DNA of 64,000 bases. Source: Rubrivivax gelatinosus IL144 (GTDB taxonomy: Bacteria; Pseudomonadota; Gammaproteobacteria; Burkholderiales; Burkholderiaceae_C). How positions within the stretch are numbered: position 1 is the stretch's first letter; each line of letters opens with the position of its first letter. Where the stretch lies: contig NC_017075.1 in the NCBI RefSeq assembly GCF_000284255.1, forward strand, positions 1,550,001-1,614,000. The letters are read 5' to 3'. This document shows positions 8,320-17,503 of the stretch, in pieces. Both the position numbers and the translations under genes were made by a program. Below the pieces are notes generated by a model. It was given only the letters and a program-made list of their open reading frames with translations. It had not been told where the DNA came from and did no database searches.

Positions 8320-10926
8320 TCAGCCGAGCAAGGCCTTGAGCTTGTAGAGCGCGTCCAGCGCCTCGCGCGGCGCCAGGCGGTCGGGGTCGATCCCGGCCAG
8401 CGCCGCTTCCACCGCCGAAGGCTCGGGCGCTGCGGCGGCCGGCGGCGGCGCGAACAGGTCGACCTGGGCATGGCCGGCCTGGGCCTTGGCTTCCAGCGCC
8501 TCCAGCGTCGCACGCGCCTGGCGGATCACCGCCGCCGGCATGCCGGCCAGGCGCGCGACCTGCACGCCGTAGCTGCGGCTGGCCGGGCCGGGTTCGATCT
8601 GGTGCAGGAAGACGATGTCGTGCCCGCTCTCGACGGCACCGACGTGCAGGTTCAGCGCGCGCTCGTGCTCGGCCGGGAACTCGGTGAGCTCGAAGTAGTG
8701 CGTCGCGAACAGCGTGAAGCTGCGGTTGCGGTCGTGCAGCTGGCTGGCGATGGCCGCGGCCAGCGCCAGGCCGTCGAAGGTGCTGGTGCCGCGGCCGATC
8801 TCGTCCATCAGCACCAGGCTGTGCTCGGTGGCGGTGTGCACGATGGCCGCGGCCTCGGTCATCTCGAGCATGAAGGTCGACTGCGCGTTGGCCAGGTCGT
8901 CGGCGGCGCCGATGCGGGTGTGGATCGCGTCGACCGGCCCCAGCCGGCAGGCCGTGGCCGGCACGTACGAGCCCATCGCCGCCAGCAGCACGATCAGCGC
9001 CACCTGGCGCATGAAGGTGCTCTTGCCGCCCATGTTGGGGCCGGTGATGACCAGCAGCTTGGTCTTCGCGTCGAGCCGGCAGTGGTTGGCGATGAAAGGC
9101 CCGGCGCCGGTCTCGCGCAGCCGCGCCTCGACGACCGGATGGCGGCCGGCCTCGATCTCGATGCAGGGGTAGGGCACGAACTCCGGCCGGCACCAGCCCA
9201 GCGCCGCGGCACGTTCGGCCAGCGTCGCCAGCGCGTCCAGCGAGGCCAGCGCGCGCGCCAGCGCGGTCAGCGGCGGCAGCAGCGGCTGCAGCGCGTCGAG
9301 CACCTGCTCGTAGAGCCACTTCTCGCGCGCCAGCGCACGTTCCTGCGCCGACAGCGCCTTGTCCTCGAAGGCCTTCAGCTCGGGCGTGATGTAGCGCTCG
9401 GCGTTCTTCAGCGTCTGGCGGCGCTGGTAGTCGGCCGGCACCTTGTCGCGGCCGGAACTCGTGACCTCGATGTAGAAGCCGTGCACCTTGTTGAACTGCA
9501 CGCGCAGGTTGCCGATGCCGGTGCGGGCGCGTTCGCGCGCTTCCAGGTCGAGCAGGAAGGCGTCGCAGTTCTGGCTGATCGCGCGCAGCTCGTCGAGCTC
9601 GGCGTCGACGCCGGCGGCGATGACGCCGCCGTCGCGCAGCATCACCGCCGGCTCCTCGGCGATGGCCGACAGCACGTTGGCGATGCCGTCGTCGGGCGCC
9701 AGCGCGGCGTCGAACTCGGCGAGCAGCGGCGCGCCGGCCGGCACCGCGCCGCGCAGCGCCGGCAGGCCCAGCAGCGTCGCGCGCAGGCCCGACAGCTCGC
9801 GCGGGCGCACCTGGCGCAGCGCGATGCGCGCGGTGATGCGCTCGACGTCGCTGACGCCGCGCAGCGCGTCGCGCAGCGGCTCGAAGCTCCGGTCCATCAG
9901 GCAGGCGATGGCTTCGTGGCGCGCGCGCGCCTCGCTGCGGTCGCGCTGCGGATGCGTCAGCCAGTGGCGCAGTCGGCGGCTGCCCATGCCGGTGCGGCAG
10001 GTGTCCAGCAGCGACAGCAGCGTCGGGCTGTCCTCGCCGCGCAGCGTCTGCACCAGCTCGAGGTTGCGGTGCGTGGCCGGCGGCAGCTCGATCAGCTCGC
10101 TGGAGCGCGGCACGGCGACGCTGCGCAGATGCGCCAGCGCGCGCCCCTGGGTGTGTTCGGCAAAACTCAGCAGCGCCGCGGCGGCGGCATGCGCGACCTT
10201 CAGTTCCTGGGCGCCGAAGCCGGCCAGCGTCGCGACCTGCAGCTGCTCGCGCAGCTTGCGTTCGCCCAAAGCCGACTCGAACTGCCAGGCCGGGCGCGCC
10301 GTGCGTGCGCAGGGCGCCTGGGCCAGCGCCGCCGGCAGCTCGCCGCTGCCGTCGTGCAGCAGCTCGGCCGGCTGCAGCCGCGCCAGCCAGCCGGCGAGTT
10401 CACGTTCGGCGCATTCGGTGAGCCCGAGCTCGCCGCTGGCCAGGCCCAGCCAGGCCAGGCCCCAGCTGTTGCGCTGGCGGTGCACGGCCAGCAGCAGCGT
10501 GTCGCTGCGTTCGGCCAGCAGCTCGCTGTCGGTCACCGTGCCCGGCGTGACGACGCGCACCACCTTGCGTTCGACCGGGCCCTTGGCGGCGCCGACCTCG
10601 CCGACCTGCTCGGCGATCGCTACCGCCTCACCCAGCTTCAGCAGGCGCGCGAGGTAGGCGTCGACCGAATGCACCGGCACGCCGGCCATCACCACCGGCT
10701 CGCCGGCGCTCTGGCCGCGTGTCGTCAGCGTGATGTCCAGCAGCCGGTTGGCCTTGCGCGCGTCGTCGTAGAAGAGCTCGTAGAAATCGCCCATCCGGTA
10801 GAAGACGAGCGTGTCGGGGAACTCCGCTTTGATGCGCAGGTACTGCGCCATCATCGGCGTGTGCGCGGCCAGGGCCGCGTCGTCGAGCGCGTCGGGGCGG
10901 CGCAGCGGCGGGGAAGCGTCGGTCAT
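8320..10926 (-). CDS. mutS: DNA mismatch repair protein MutS
   Basis: MutS recognises mismatches and starts methyl-independent or MutL-dependent repair. The 868-residue length is normal. The N-terminal mismatch-binding loop is present as [11 protein letters not shown] (the Phe-x-Glu wedge), followed by connector, lever and clamp regions. The ATPase domain has Walker [10 protein letters not shown] at residues 629-637 and Walker B/signature [15 protein letters not shown] Pro/Ala-rich linker leads to a short C-terminal dimerisation helix. It is transcribed alone or ahead of the Anbu gene, with a 128-base gap between them that contains nothing I can assign. Confidence 0.98.
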   Translation of the reverse strand: MTDASPPLRRPDALDDAALAAHTPMMAQYLRIKAEFPDTLVFYRMGDFYELFYDDARKANRLLDITLTTRGQSAGEPVVMAGVPVHSVDAYLARLLKLGEAVAIAEQVGEVGAAKGPVERKVVRVVTPGTVTDSELLAERSDTLLLAVHRQRNSWGLAWLGLASGELGLTECAERELAGWLARLQPAELLHDGSGELPAALAQAPCARTARPAWQFESALGERKLREQLQVATLAGFGAQELKVAHAAAAALLSFAEHTQGRALAHLRSVAVPRSSELIELPPATHRNLELVQTLRGEDSPTLLSLLDTCRTGMGSRRLRHWLTHPQRDRSEARARHEAIACLMDRSFEPLRDALRGVSDVERITARIALRQVRPRELSGLRATLLGLPALRGAVPAGAPLLAEFDAALAPDDGIANVLSAIAEEPAVMLRDGGVIAAGVDAELDELRAISQNCDAFLLDLEARERARTGIGNLRVQFNKVHGFYIEVTSSGRDKVPADYQRRQTLKNAERYITPELKAFEDKALSAQERALAREKWLYEQVLDALQPLLPPLTALARALASLDALATLAERAAALGWCRPEFVPYPCIEIEAGRHPVVEARLRETGAGPFIANHCRLDAKTKLLVITGPNMGGKSTFMRQVALIVLLAAMGSYVPATACRLGPVDAIHTRIGAADDLANAQSTFMLEMTEAAAIVHTATEHSLVLMDEIGRGTSTFDGLALAAAIASQLHDRNRSFTLFATHYFELTEFPAEHERALNLHVGAVESGHDIVFLHQIEPGPASRSYGVQVARLAGMPAAVIRQARATLEALEAKAQAGHAQVDLFAPPPAAAAPEPSAVEAALAGIDPDRLAPREALDALYKLKALLG

Positions 10927-10978
10927 TCGGGGCGCGTGGAGCGGGAAAGCGGCGCGCCGGGCGCCGCGGTCTCGGATG

Positions 10979-11947
10979 TCAGACCGGGGCGTCGCCCGGC
11001 TTGGCCAGGTCGACCTTGCGGATGCGCGTCGGGCGCTTCTTCTCGGCCGGGGCGGCCGGTGCCGGCGTGACGGCGGCGACGAAGGCGTCGGTCGCGTCGG
11101 GCTGCGCGTCGGCGGCGGCCGGCGCGGCCTCGGGTTCCTTGATGATGCGGGTGTACGGCGCCAGGACCTGCACCAGCTGGCCGTAGACCTTCGGGTTGCC
11201 GGCGACGACTTCGCGCTGATACAGGAAGTCGGCTTCGCCGGTGAAGTTGCCGATCAGGCCGCCGGCCTCGGTGATCATTAGCGAGCCTGCGGCGATGTCC
11301 CAGGGGCTCAGACCGGTCTCGAAGAAGCCGTCGTAGTAGCCTGCGGCGACGTAGCACAGGTCCAGCGCGGCGGCGCCCGGGCGGCGCAGGCCGGCGCAGC
11401 TCTGCATCACCTCCTCGAACATCTTCACGTAGCGCTTGAAGTTGTCGCCCTTGCGGAACGGGAAGCCGGTGCCGACGAGCGAGTCCGACAGCCGCGTGCG
11501 CTTGGAGACCCGCAGACGACGGTCGTTGAGGAAGGCGCCGCGGCCGCGCGAGGCGTAGAAGAGGTCGTTGCGCGTCGGGTCGTAGACGACGGCCTGCTGC
11601 ACCACGCCGCGGTGGGCCAACGCGATCGACACCGCGTAGACCGGGAAGCCGTGCAGGAAGTTGGTCGTGCCGTCCAGCGGGTCGATGATCCAGACGAACT
11701 CGCTGTCGCGCGAGCCGTGTTCGCGGCCCGACTCCTCGGCCAGGATGCCGTGGCCCGGGTAGGCGTCCAGCAGCGTGTCGATGATGGCCTGCTCGGCCGC
11801 GCGGTCGACCTCGGTGACGAAGTCGTTGGGGCCCTTGCTGCCGACCTTCAGCACGTCCAGATCCAGCGCCGCCCGGTTGATGATGGAACCTGCCGCGCGG
11901 GCCGCCTTCACGGCGATGTTGAGCATGGGATGGATCGCGGTCGACAT
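10979..11947 (-). CDS. suhB: Inositol monophosphatase family protein (SuhB)
   Basis: A 322-residue protein with the metal-binding motifs of inositol monophosphatases: AEESG, the [17 protein letters not shown] signature, and the C-terminal [15 protein letters not shown]. In many Proteobacteria SuhB also acts in rRNA transcription antitermination with NusA. The catalytic core ends near residue 265. About 50 further residues form an Ala/Pro/Asp-rich linker and a short basic end ([18 protein letters not shown]) that E. coli SuhB lacks. ATG 11947 matches the family start. It diverges from trmJ with 114 bases between starts. Confidence 0.92.
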   Translation of the reverse strand: MSTAIHPMLNIAVKAARAAGSIINRAALDLDVLKVGSKGPNDFVTEVDRAAEQAIIDTLLDAYPGHGILAEESGREHGSRDSEFVWIIDPLDGTTNFLHGFPVYAVSIALAHRGVVQQAVVYDPTRNDLFYASRGRGAFLNDRRLRVSKRTRLSDSLVGTGFPFRKGDNFKRYVKMFEEVMQSCAGLRRPGAAALDLCYVAAGYYDGFFETGLSPWDIAAGSLMITEAGGLIGNFTGEADFLYQREVVAGNPKVYGQLVQVLAPYTRIIKEPEAAPAAADAQPDATDAFVAAVTPAPAAPAEKKRPTRIRKVDLAKPGDAPV

Positions 11948-12061
11948 GGGCAGGGCCTGTTCGTAGGGGAGTGGGGGCGGGGCGGGATGAAAGAGCGGTG
12001 CGCGCCCGGGGCGGCGACAATGCGCGCCCCGCAGCGTGTGCAACCCGGCATTTTAACGGCG

Positions 12062-12784
12062 ATGACCGACCCGACCCGATTCGTTCTCGTGGAAACCAGC
12101 CATGCCGGCAACGTCGGCGCCGCTGCGCGTGCGATGAAGGTGATGGGCTTCACGGATCTTGTGCTGGTTCGCCCGCGCTGGGCCGACGTGCTGCAGCGCG
12201 AGGAGACGCTGGCGATGGCCAGCGGCGCCACCGACGTGCTCGCCGGCGCGCGTGTCGTCGCCACGCTGGCGGAGGCGCTGGACGGCGTGACGCACGCCTG
12301 CGCGACGGCGATGACGCCGCGCGACTTCGGCCCGCCGACGGCGGCCCCACGCCCGCACTTCGCCGAGCTGGCCGCACGCGGCGACGACCGCGTGGCCTTC
12401 GTCTTCGGCCCCGAGCGCACGGGGCTCGCCAACGACGACGTCTACCGCTGCCACGTCTGCCTCTCGATCCCGACGCACCCCGACTACGGCTCGCTGAACC
12501 TGGCCCAGGCGGTGCAGATCCTGGCCTACGACTGGCGCCAGGCGCAGGGCGGTTTCCCGGTCGTCGCACGCACCGCCGACCCGCGCCTGGCCGATGCCGC
12601 GGCGGTGCAGGGCGTGCTCGAGCACTGGCAGCGCACGCTGGTCGAGATCGGTTTCCTCGACCCCGAGGCACCGAAGAAGCTGATGCCGCGGCTCAACCAG
12701 CTGGCCAACCGTATGCGTTTGACGCATGAAGAAGTGCAGATCCTGCGAGGAATCGCACGTGCGGCTACACTGAAACGCGACTGA
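12062..12784 (+). CDS. trmJ: tRNA (cytidine/uridine-2'-O-)-methyltransferase TrmJ
   Basis: A 240-residue SPOUT methyltransferase. The N-terminal FVLVETSHAGNVGAAARAMK, with the catalytic-arginine region, and the knot segment FGPERTGLANDDVYRCHVCLSIPTH fit TrmJ, which methylates the ribose at position 32 of the tRNA anticodon loop. The C-terminal part (LANRMRLTHEEVQILRGIARA) is the short helical extension usual for TrmJ. The start ATG at 12062 follows a region shared with divergent suhB. cysE begins 21 bases after the stop, so the two are probably co-transcribed; in many Proteobacteria trmJ adjoins suhB and cysE/iscR. Confidence 0.93.
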   Translation: MTDPTRFVLVETSHAGNVGAAARAMKVMGFTDLVLVRPRWADVLQREETLAMASGATDVLAGARVVATLAEALDGVTHACATAMTPRDFGPPTAAPRPHFAELAARGDDRVAFVFGPERTGLANDDVYRCHVCLSIPTHPDYGSLNLAQAVQILAYDWRQAQGGFPVVARTADPRLADAAAVQGVLEHWQRTLVEIGFLDPEAPKKLMPRLNQLANRMRLTHEEVQILRGIARAATLKRD

Positions 12785-12805
12785 TTCCCCCCGGAGCCCA
12801 CCCTC

Positions 12806-13585
12806 ATGTTCGCCCGTCTGCGAGAGGACATCGCCTGCATCCGCGAGCGCGATCCCGCCGCCCGTTCGACGTGGGAGGTGCTGACCTGTTATCCGGGCCT
12901 GCATGCGCTGGTGATGCACCGGCGCGCGCACTGGTGCTGGCTGCATGGTTTCCGCTGGCTGGCGCGTTTCATCTCGCACGTCTCGCGCTGGGCCACCGGC
13001 ATCGAGATCCACCCCGGCGCGACGATCGGCCGCCGCGTCTTCATCGACCACGGCATGGGCCTGGTGATCGGCGAAACGGCCGAGGTCGGCGACGAGTGCA
13101 CGCTCTACCACGGCGTGACGCTGGGCGGCACCTCGCTGGAGCGTGGCGCCAAGCGCCACCCGACGCTGGGCCGCGGCGTCATCGTCGCCGCCGGTGCCAA
13201 GGTGCTGGGCGGCTTCACCGTCGGCGACGGCGCGCGTGTCGGCTCCAACGCCGTGCTGCTGCAGCCGGTGCCGCCGGGCGCCACCGCGGTCGGCATCCCG
13301 GCGCGCATCGTAGTCAAGCACGCCGACGCCGAGCGCGAGGAACGTGCCGCGCGCCTGGGCTTCTCGGCCTACGGCGTCACGCAGGGCGACGACCCGGTGT
13401 CGCTGGCGATGAAGGGCCTGATCGACAGCGCCTCGGGCCACGAGCACCAGATCGCGCTGCTGTGGCAGGCGATCGAGAAGCTGGCCGCCCGTTCGCGCGA
13501 ACTGCCGGCCGCCGACTGCGTGCCGCAGGACGCGCACACGACCGAGCGTTTCGACGCCGACCGCCTGAACCGCCTCGTGAAGTGA
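12806..13585 (+). CDS. cysE: Serine O-acetyltransferase
   Basis: CysE transfers acetyl from acetyl-CoA to serine, giving O-acetylserine for cysteine synthesis. The 259-residue protein has the N-terminal helical region, then a left-handed beta-helix with hexapeptide repeats ([51 protein letters not shown]). The conserved catalytic His/Asp region appears in [14 protein letters not shown] and the substrate loop in [15 protein letters not shown]. The C-terminal tail beyond residue 200 is longer than in minimal forms. It ends one base from the stop of the convergent MoaB/MogA gene. Confidence 0.95.
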   Translation: MFARLREDIACIRERDPAARSTWEVLTCYPGLHALVMHRRAHWCWLHGFRWLARFISHVSRWATGIEIHPGATIGRRVFIDHGMGLVIGETAEVGDECTLYHGVTLGGTSLERGAKRHPTLGRGVIVAAGAKVLGGFTVGDGARVGSNAVLLQPVPPGATAVGIPARIVVKHADAEREERAARLGFSAYGVTQGDDPVSLAMKGLIDSASGHEHQIALLWQAIEKLAARSRELPAADCVPQDAHTTERFDADRLNRLVK

Positions 13586-13586
13586 T

Positions 13587-14177
13587 TCAGGCCGAGGCCG
13601 GCCGCTGTGCGGACTTCGGTCTGAACGCGGCGCAGCGCGCCGGGTCGGTCTCCAGGTACGGCCCGCCGATCAGGTCGATGCAGTAGGGCACCGCGGAGAA
13701 GATGCCGCGCACCGGCGGTGTCGCCTGCGGCAGGCCTTCCAGCGTCTCGGCGATGGCCTTGGGCTGGCCGGGCAGGTTGAGGATCAGCGCCTGGCCACGC
13801 ACCACCGCCGTCTGGCGCGACAGGATCGCCGTCGGCACGAAGGCCAGGCTGATCTGGCGCATCTGCTCGCCGAAGCCCGGCAGCTCGCGTTCGGCGACGT
13901 CGCGTGTCGCCTCGGGCGTCACGTCGCGCGGCGCCGGGCCGGTGCCGCCGGTGGTCAGCACCAAGGCGCAGCCGCGCTCGTCGACCAGTTCACGCAGCGT
14001 CGCGGCGATCAGCGGCCGTTCGTCGGGGATCAGCCGTTCCTCCCATTCGACCGGGTTGCGCAGCGCCGCCGACAGCCAGGCGCGCAGCGCCGGCAGGCCC
14101 TTGTCCTCGTAGACGCCGGACGAAGCCCGGTCGCTGATCGAGACCAGGCCGATGCGCACGGGGTCGAGCGCGCTCAC
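13587..14177 (-). CDS. mog: Molybdopterin adenylyltransferase / MoaB-MogA family protein
   Basis: A 196-residue protein of the MoaB/MogA fold that adenylates molybdopterin before molybdate insertion. Motifs seen are RIGLVSISDRASSGVYEDKG at the N-terminus, LVLTTGGTGPAPRDVTPEAT with the TTGGTG nucleotide loop, and a C-terminal QALILNLPGQPKAIAETLEG. The start is GTG 14177, overlapping the stop of darP by four bases (GTGA), and no ATG fits the family start. The symbol mog is chosen over moaB from the D-x-x-S-x-G-x-Y-x-D-x-(S/G) type N-terminus and length; MoaB-like naming is also defensible. Confidence 0.88.
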   Translation of the reverse strand: MSALDPVRIGLVSISDRASSGVYEDKGLPALRAWLSAALRNPVEWEERLIPDERPLIAATLRELVDERGCALVLTTGGTGPAPRDVTPEATRDVAERELPGFGEQMRQISLAFVPTAILSRQTAVVRGQALILNLPGQPKAIAETLEGLPQATPPVRGIFSAVPYCIDLIGGPYLETDPARCAAFRPKSAQRPASA

Positions 14178-14734
14178 ACCGCGTCCCCGATGAAGGGCTT
14201 GAGGAACTGGAACAGCTCGCGGAAGTTCTTCGTCTGGCGCTGCTCGACGCTGGCGGCGGCGTCGCGGCGCGCGGCGCGCACCAGGCTGCGCAGGCGCTGC
14301 ACGTCGGTCTCGGGATGGGCCTGCACCCAGCGCTCGACGGCGCTGTCGTCGGCGATCAGCTCGCTGCGCCAGCGTTCGACCTCGTGCAGCTTCAGCGTCT
14401 CGCGCGCCGAGCCCAGCGCGGCGGCGGCGACGGCCTCGCGCAGCACGGCTTCGTCGGCCGAGCGCATCAGCTTGCCGACGTACTGCATCTGGCGGCGCCG
14501 GCCTTCGTGCGAGCGCGTGCGGCGGTATTCCTCGATCGCGTCGCGCAAGGCCTCGGGCATCTCGGTGGCGGCCAGGCGCTCGTCGGACAGCGCCGCGAGT
14601 TCGACGCCCAGCGCCTGCAGGTCGTGCGACTTCTGCTTGAGCTGGGTCTTGCTGGGGCGATCGTCGTCGTCGGCGTCGTTGCCGCCGCCGTAGGGGAGTT
14701 CGAGGCCGCGGTGCGGGGCTGCGCGTCGGGTCAT
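14174..14734 (-). CDS. darP: Ribosome-associated protein YjgA/DarP (DUF615)
   Basis: A 186-residue all-helical, highly charged protein of the DUF615 family. E. coli YjgA/DarP associates with late 50S assembly intermediates and helps maturation of the peptidyl transferase centre. Family features are the PSKTQLKQKSHDLQALG opening segment, RRRQMQYVGKLMR in the middle, and FRELFQFLKPFI at the C-terminus. It is the first gene of a two-gene leftward unit with the MoaB/MogA gene and diverges from pmbA, which often adjoins this family in Proteobacteria. Confidence 0.93.
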   Translation of the reverse strand: MTRRAAPHRGLELPYGGGNDADDDDRPSKTQLKQKSHDLQALGVELAALSDERLAATEMPEALRDAIEEYRRTRSHEGRRRQMQYVGKLMRSADEAVLREAVAAAALGSARETLKLHEVERWRSELIADDSAVERWVQAHPETDVQRLRSLVRAARRDAAASVEQRQTKNFRELFQFLKPFIGDAV

Positions 14735-14824
14735 CGCGGTCAGGGTCTTGGAAGCGGGCCGGTATCATAGTCGGGCGCCCCTTTCTCGCACTTCCGAGCC
14801 GGTTCCGGCCCGTTCCTCCCCACG

Positions 14825-16204
14825 ATGACGACCTCCAGCGCCCCCGGCTTCGCCTACCGCCGCGAACAGTTCCAGCAGATCGTCGACGACGTTCTCTCCC
14901 GGGCGAAGAAGCTCGGCGCCAGCGACGCCGGCGTCGAGGTCTCCGAAGGCGTCGGCCTGTCGGTCTCGGTGCGCAAGGGCGAGCTCGAGAACGTCGAGCG
15001 CAACCAGGACAAGTCGCTGGGTGTCAGCATCTACCTCGGCCACCGCCGCGGCAACGCCAGCACCTCGGACTTCTCGCCCGCGGCGATCCAACGCACCGTG
15101 CAGGCGGCCTACGACATCGCGCGCTTCACCGCCGAAGACCCGGTGGCCGGTCTGCCCGACGAGCAGGACCTGGCCACGGCCGAAGAGGCCGCGCGCGACC
15201 TGGACCTGTTCCATCCCTGGGCGATCGACGCCGCCGGCGCCGCCGAGCTGGCGCGGCGCTGCGAGGCTGCGGCCTTCGCCGTCGACCGCCGCATCACCAA
15301 TTCCGAAGGCGCCGGCGTCTCGGCGCAGCAGTCGCACTTCTGGGCCGGCAACACGCGCGGCTTCCGCGGCGGCTACGCCAGCTCGCGCCACTACCTGTCG
15401 GTGGCGCCGATCGCCTCGCTGCCCGGCCGCCGCCACGACATGCAGCGCGACGCCTGGTACAGCTCGATGCGCGACGCCAGCGAGCTGGCCTCGCCCGAGG
15501 CCGTCGGCCGCTACGCCGCCGAACGCGCGCTGTCGCGGCTCAAGTCGCGCCGCGTCGCCACCGCCGAGGTGCCGGTGCTGTTCGAGTCGACCGTCGCGGC
15601 CGGGCTGCTGGGCGCCTACGTGCAGGCGACCTCGGGCGGCGCGCTGTACCGCAAGGCCAGCTTCCTGCACGGCTGCCTGGGCGAGAAGGTGCTGCCGGCG
15701 CACGTCGACATCGTCGAGGACCCGCACGCCGCCAAAGGCAAGGGCAGCGCGCCCTTCGACGACGAAGGCGTGCGCACCTCGGGCCGCCGCGTCGTCGACG
15801 CCGGCGTCGTGCAGGGCTACTTCCTGTCGAGCTACTCGGCACGCAAGCTGGGCCTGCGCACCACCGGTAACGCCGGCGGCTCGCACAACCTGGCGATGAC
15901 CAGCCGGCTGACGCAGCCGGGCGACGACCTCGACGCGATGCTGCGCCGCCTGGGCCGCGGCCTCTTCGTCACCGAGCTGATGGGCCAGGGCCTGAACTAC
16001 GTCACCGGCGACTACTCGCGTGGTGCCGCCGGCTACTGGGTCGAGGACGGCCGCATCGCCTTCCCGGTGCACGAGGTGACGATCGCCGGCAACCTGCGCG
16101 AGATGCTGGCCGGCATCGCCGCGATCGGCTCGGACGTCTACGTGCAGGGCAGCAAGGCCGTCGGCTCGGTGCTGATCGAGCGCATGAAGCTGGCGGGCGC
16201 CTGA
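14825..16204 (+). CDS. pmbA: Metalloprotease PmbA/TldE
   Basis: PmbA (TldE) pairs with TldD to form a protease that matures or degrades peptides such as microcins and CcdA-type antitoxins. The 459-residue length and the segments GLSVSVRKGELENVERNQDKSLG, the central VPVLFESTVAAGLLGAY, and the C-terminal NYVTGDYSRGAAGYWVEDG are typical. PmbA lacks the HExxxH zinc site carried by TldD, and none is seen here. TldD is not in this window. The gene diverges from darP. Confidence 0.95.
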   Translation: MTTSSAPGFAYRREQFQQIVDDVLSRAKKLGASDAGVEVSEGVGLSVSVRKGELENVERNQDKSLGVSIYLGHRRGNASTSDFSPAAIQRTVQAAYDIARFTAEDPVAGLPDEQDLATAEEAARDLDLFHPWAIDAAGAAELARRCEAAAFAVDRRITNSEGAGVSAQQSHFWAGNTRGFRGGYASSRHYLSVAPIASLPGRRHDMQRDAWYSSMRDASELASPEAVGRYAAERALSRLKSRRVATAEVPVLFESTVAAGLLGAYVQATSGGALYRKASFLHGCLGEKVLPAHVDIVEDPHAAKGKGSAPFDDEGVRTSGRRVVDAGVVQGYFLSSYSARKLGLRTTGNAGGSHNLAMTSRLTQPGDDLDAMLRRLGRGLFVTELMGQGLNYVTGDYSRGAAGYWVEDGRIAFPVHEVTIAGNLREMLAGIAAIGSDVYVQGSKAVGSVLIERMKLAGA

Positions 16205-16244
16205 CGTTGTTGCGGCGCGCCAGCGCCGCCCCCCTGAACGGGAA

Positions 16245-16280
16245 AACCCCCCGGAGGCCCTGGGGGGCGCTGCCTAGAAT
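16245..16280. promoter_or_regulatory. GC hairpin and TAGAAT -10-like box upstream of the TRAP binding-protein gene
   Basis: Six C at 16245-16250 pair with six G in 16262-16267, giving a hairpin after pmbA; only four T follow it on the minus strand and none on the plus strand, so it is a weak terminator at best. TAGAAT at 16275-16280 matches a sigma70 -10 box, about 49 bases before the dctP start. I see no good -35 box. Promoter assignment is tentative. Confidence 0.35.
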
Positions 16281-16328
16281 CCTGCGCACCCGAACCCTTC
16301 AGCGTTCTCGGGATCAGGAGACAGCTTC

Positions 16329-17411
16329 ATGGAACGTCGTTCCTTCGTCCGAGGCGCCGGCCTGGCCGGCGTGCTCGCCGCCGGCAGCGCGCCGGCCATC
16401 GTGCATGCGCAGGCCAACATCCGCTGGCGCCTGGCGTCGAGCTTTCCGAAGTCGCTCGACACCATCTTCGGTGCGGCCGAACTGTTCGCCAAGCGTGTCG
16501 GCGAGATGTCGGGCGGCAAGTTCCAGATCTCGGTGCACGCCGGCGGCGAGCTGATGCCGCCGTTCGGCGTCGTCGACGGCGTGCAGAACGGCACCGTCGA
16601 GATGGCGCACACGGCGCCGTACTACTTCGTCGGCAAGGACATCACCTTCGCGCTGGGCACGGCGATCCCCTTCGGCCTGAACTCGCGCCAGATGACGGCC
16701 TGGATGTACGAAGGCAACGGCCTGACGCTGATGCGCGAGTTCTACGCCGCGTACAACATCGTCAACTTCCCCGGCGGCAACACCGGCGCGCAGATGGGCG
16801 GCTGGTTCCGCAAGCCGATCACCAAGCTGGCCGACATGAAGGGCCTGCGCTTTCGAACCGTCGGCGTCACCGGCCAGGTGATGGAGCGCCTGGGTGTGGT
16901 CGTGCAGGCGCTGCCCGGCGCCGAGATCTACCAGGCGCTGGAAAAGGGCACGATCGACGCCGCCGAGTGGGTCGGCCCCTACGACGACCTGAAGCTGGGC
17001 TTCAACAAGGTGGCGCCGCACTACGCCTACCCGGCCTGGTGGGAAGGCGGCCCGCAGCTGGACTTCTTCATCAACAGCAAGGCCTTCGCCGGCCTGTCGG
17101 CCGAGTACAAGGCGATGGTGCAGGCGGCGGCCTCCGAGGCCCACGTCGACATGCAGGCCAAGTACGACGCGCGCAACCCGAACGCGCTGCGCCAGCTGGT
17201 GGCCGGCGGCACCAAGCTGTTCCGCTTCCCGAAGGACGCGATGGACGAGGCCTTCAAGCAGGCGATGGGCCTGTACGCCGAGCTGTCGACCAAGAACCCG
17301 GCGTGGAAGAAGGTCTACACCGACTACTCCAAGTTCCGCAGCGAGCAGAACCTGTGGTGGCGTTTCGCCGAAGCCGGCTTCGACAGCTACATGCAGGCGC
17401 AGAAGATCTGA
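16329..17411 (+). CDS. dctP: TRAP transporter substrate-binding protein (DctP family)
   Basis: A 360-residue periplasmic solute receptor for a tripartite ATP-independent transporter. The N-terminus MERRSFVRGAGLAGVLAAGS has a twin-arginine motif and hydrophobic stretch, with likely cleavage after VHAQ, so export is probably by Tat in folded form. The body shows the DctP fold signatures WRLASSFPKSLDTIFGAAE, FRTVGVTGQVMERLG and EYKAMVQAAA. The subfamily resembles those for alpha-keto acids, mannitol or chloroaromatic compounds. The permease genes lie just downstream on the opposite strand, separated by a two-way terminator. Confidence 0.92.
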   Translation: MERRSFVRGAGLAGVLAAGSAPAIVHAQANIRWRLASSFPKSLDTIFGAAELFAKRVGEMSGGKFQISVHAGGELMPPFGVVDGVQNGTVEMAHTAPYYFVGKDITFALGTAIPFGLNSRQMTAWMYEGNGLTLMREFYAAYNIVNFPGGNTGAQMGGWFRKPITKLADMKGLRFRTVGVTGQVMERLGVVVQALPGAEIYQALEKGTIDAAEWVGPYDDLKLGFNKVAPHYAYPAWWEGGPQLDFFINSKAFAGLSAEYKAMVQAAASEAHVDMQAKYDARNPNALRQLVAGGTKLFRFPKDAMDEAFKQAMGLYAELSTKNPAWKKVYTDYSKFRSEQNLWWRFAEAGFDSYMQAQKI

Positions 17412-17451
17412 GGCCGCGCGGCCGCACCCAAGCGGCCCGCAGCGCAACGAG

Positions 17452-17484
17452 AAAGGCCCGCCGTGGCGACACGGCGGGCCTTTT
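17452..17484. terminator. Bidirectional intrinsic terminator between dctP and dctM
   Basis: A perfect 14-bp inverted repeat (17452-17465 and 17470-17483) with a 4-base GCGA loop lies 40 bases after the dctP stop. The outer bases give a T run on each strand (TTTT on plus, TTTC on minus), so the structure can end transcription from both convergent genes. Confidence 0.9.
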
Positions 17485-17503
17485 GCTTGGGCGGCCCGGT
17501 GAC

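Noticed and set aside
8278..11070. Long plus-strand open frame opposite mutS
   Set aside because: Antisense to a complete mutS with all motifs; composition typical of a shadow frame.
16245..16267. C6/G6 hairpin after pmbA considered as its terminator
   Set aside because: No T run on the plus strand; only four T on the minus strand where no gene ends.
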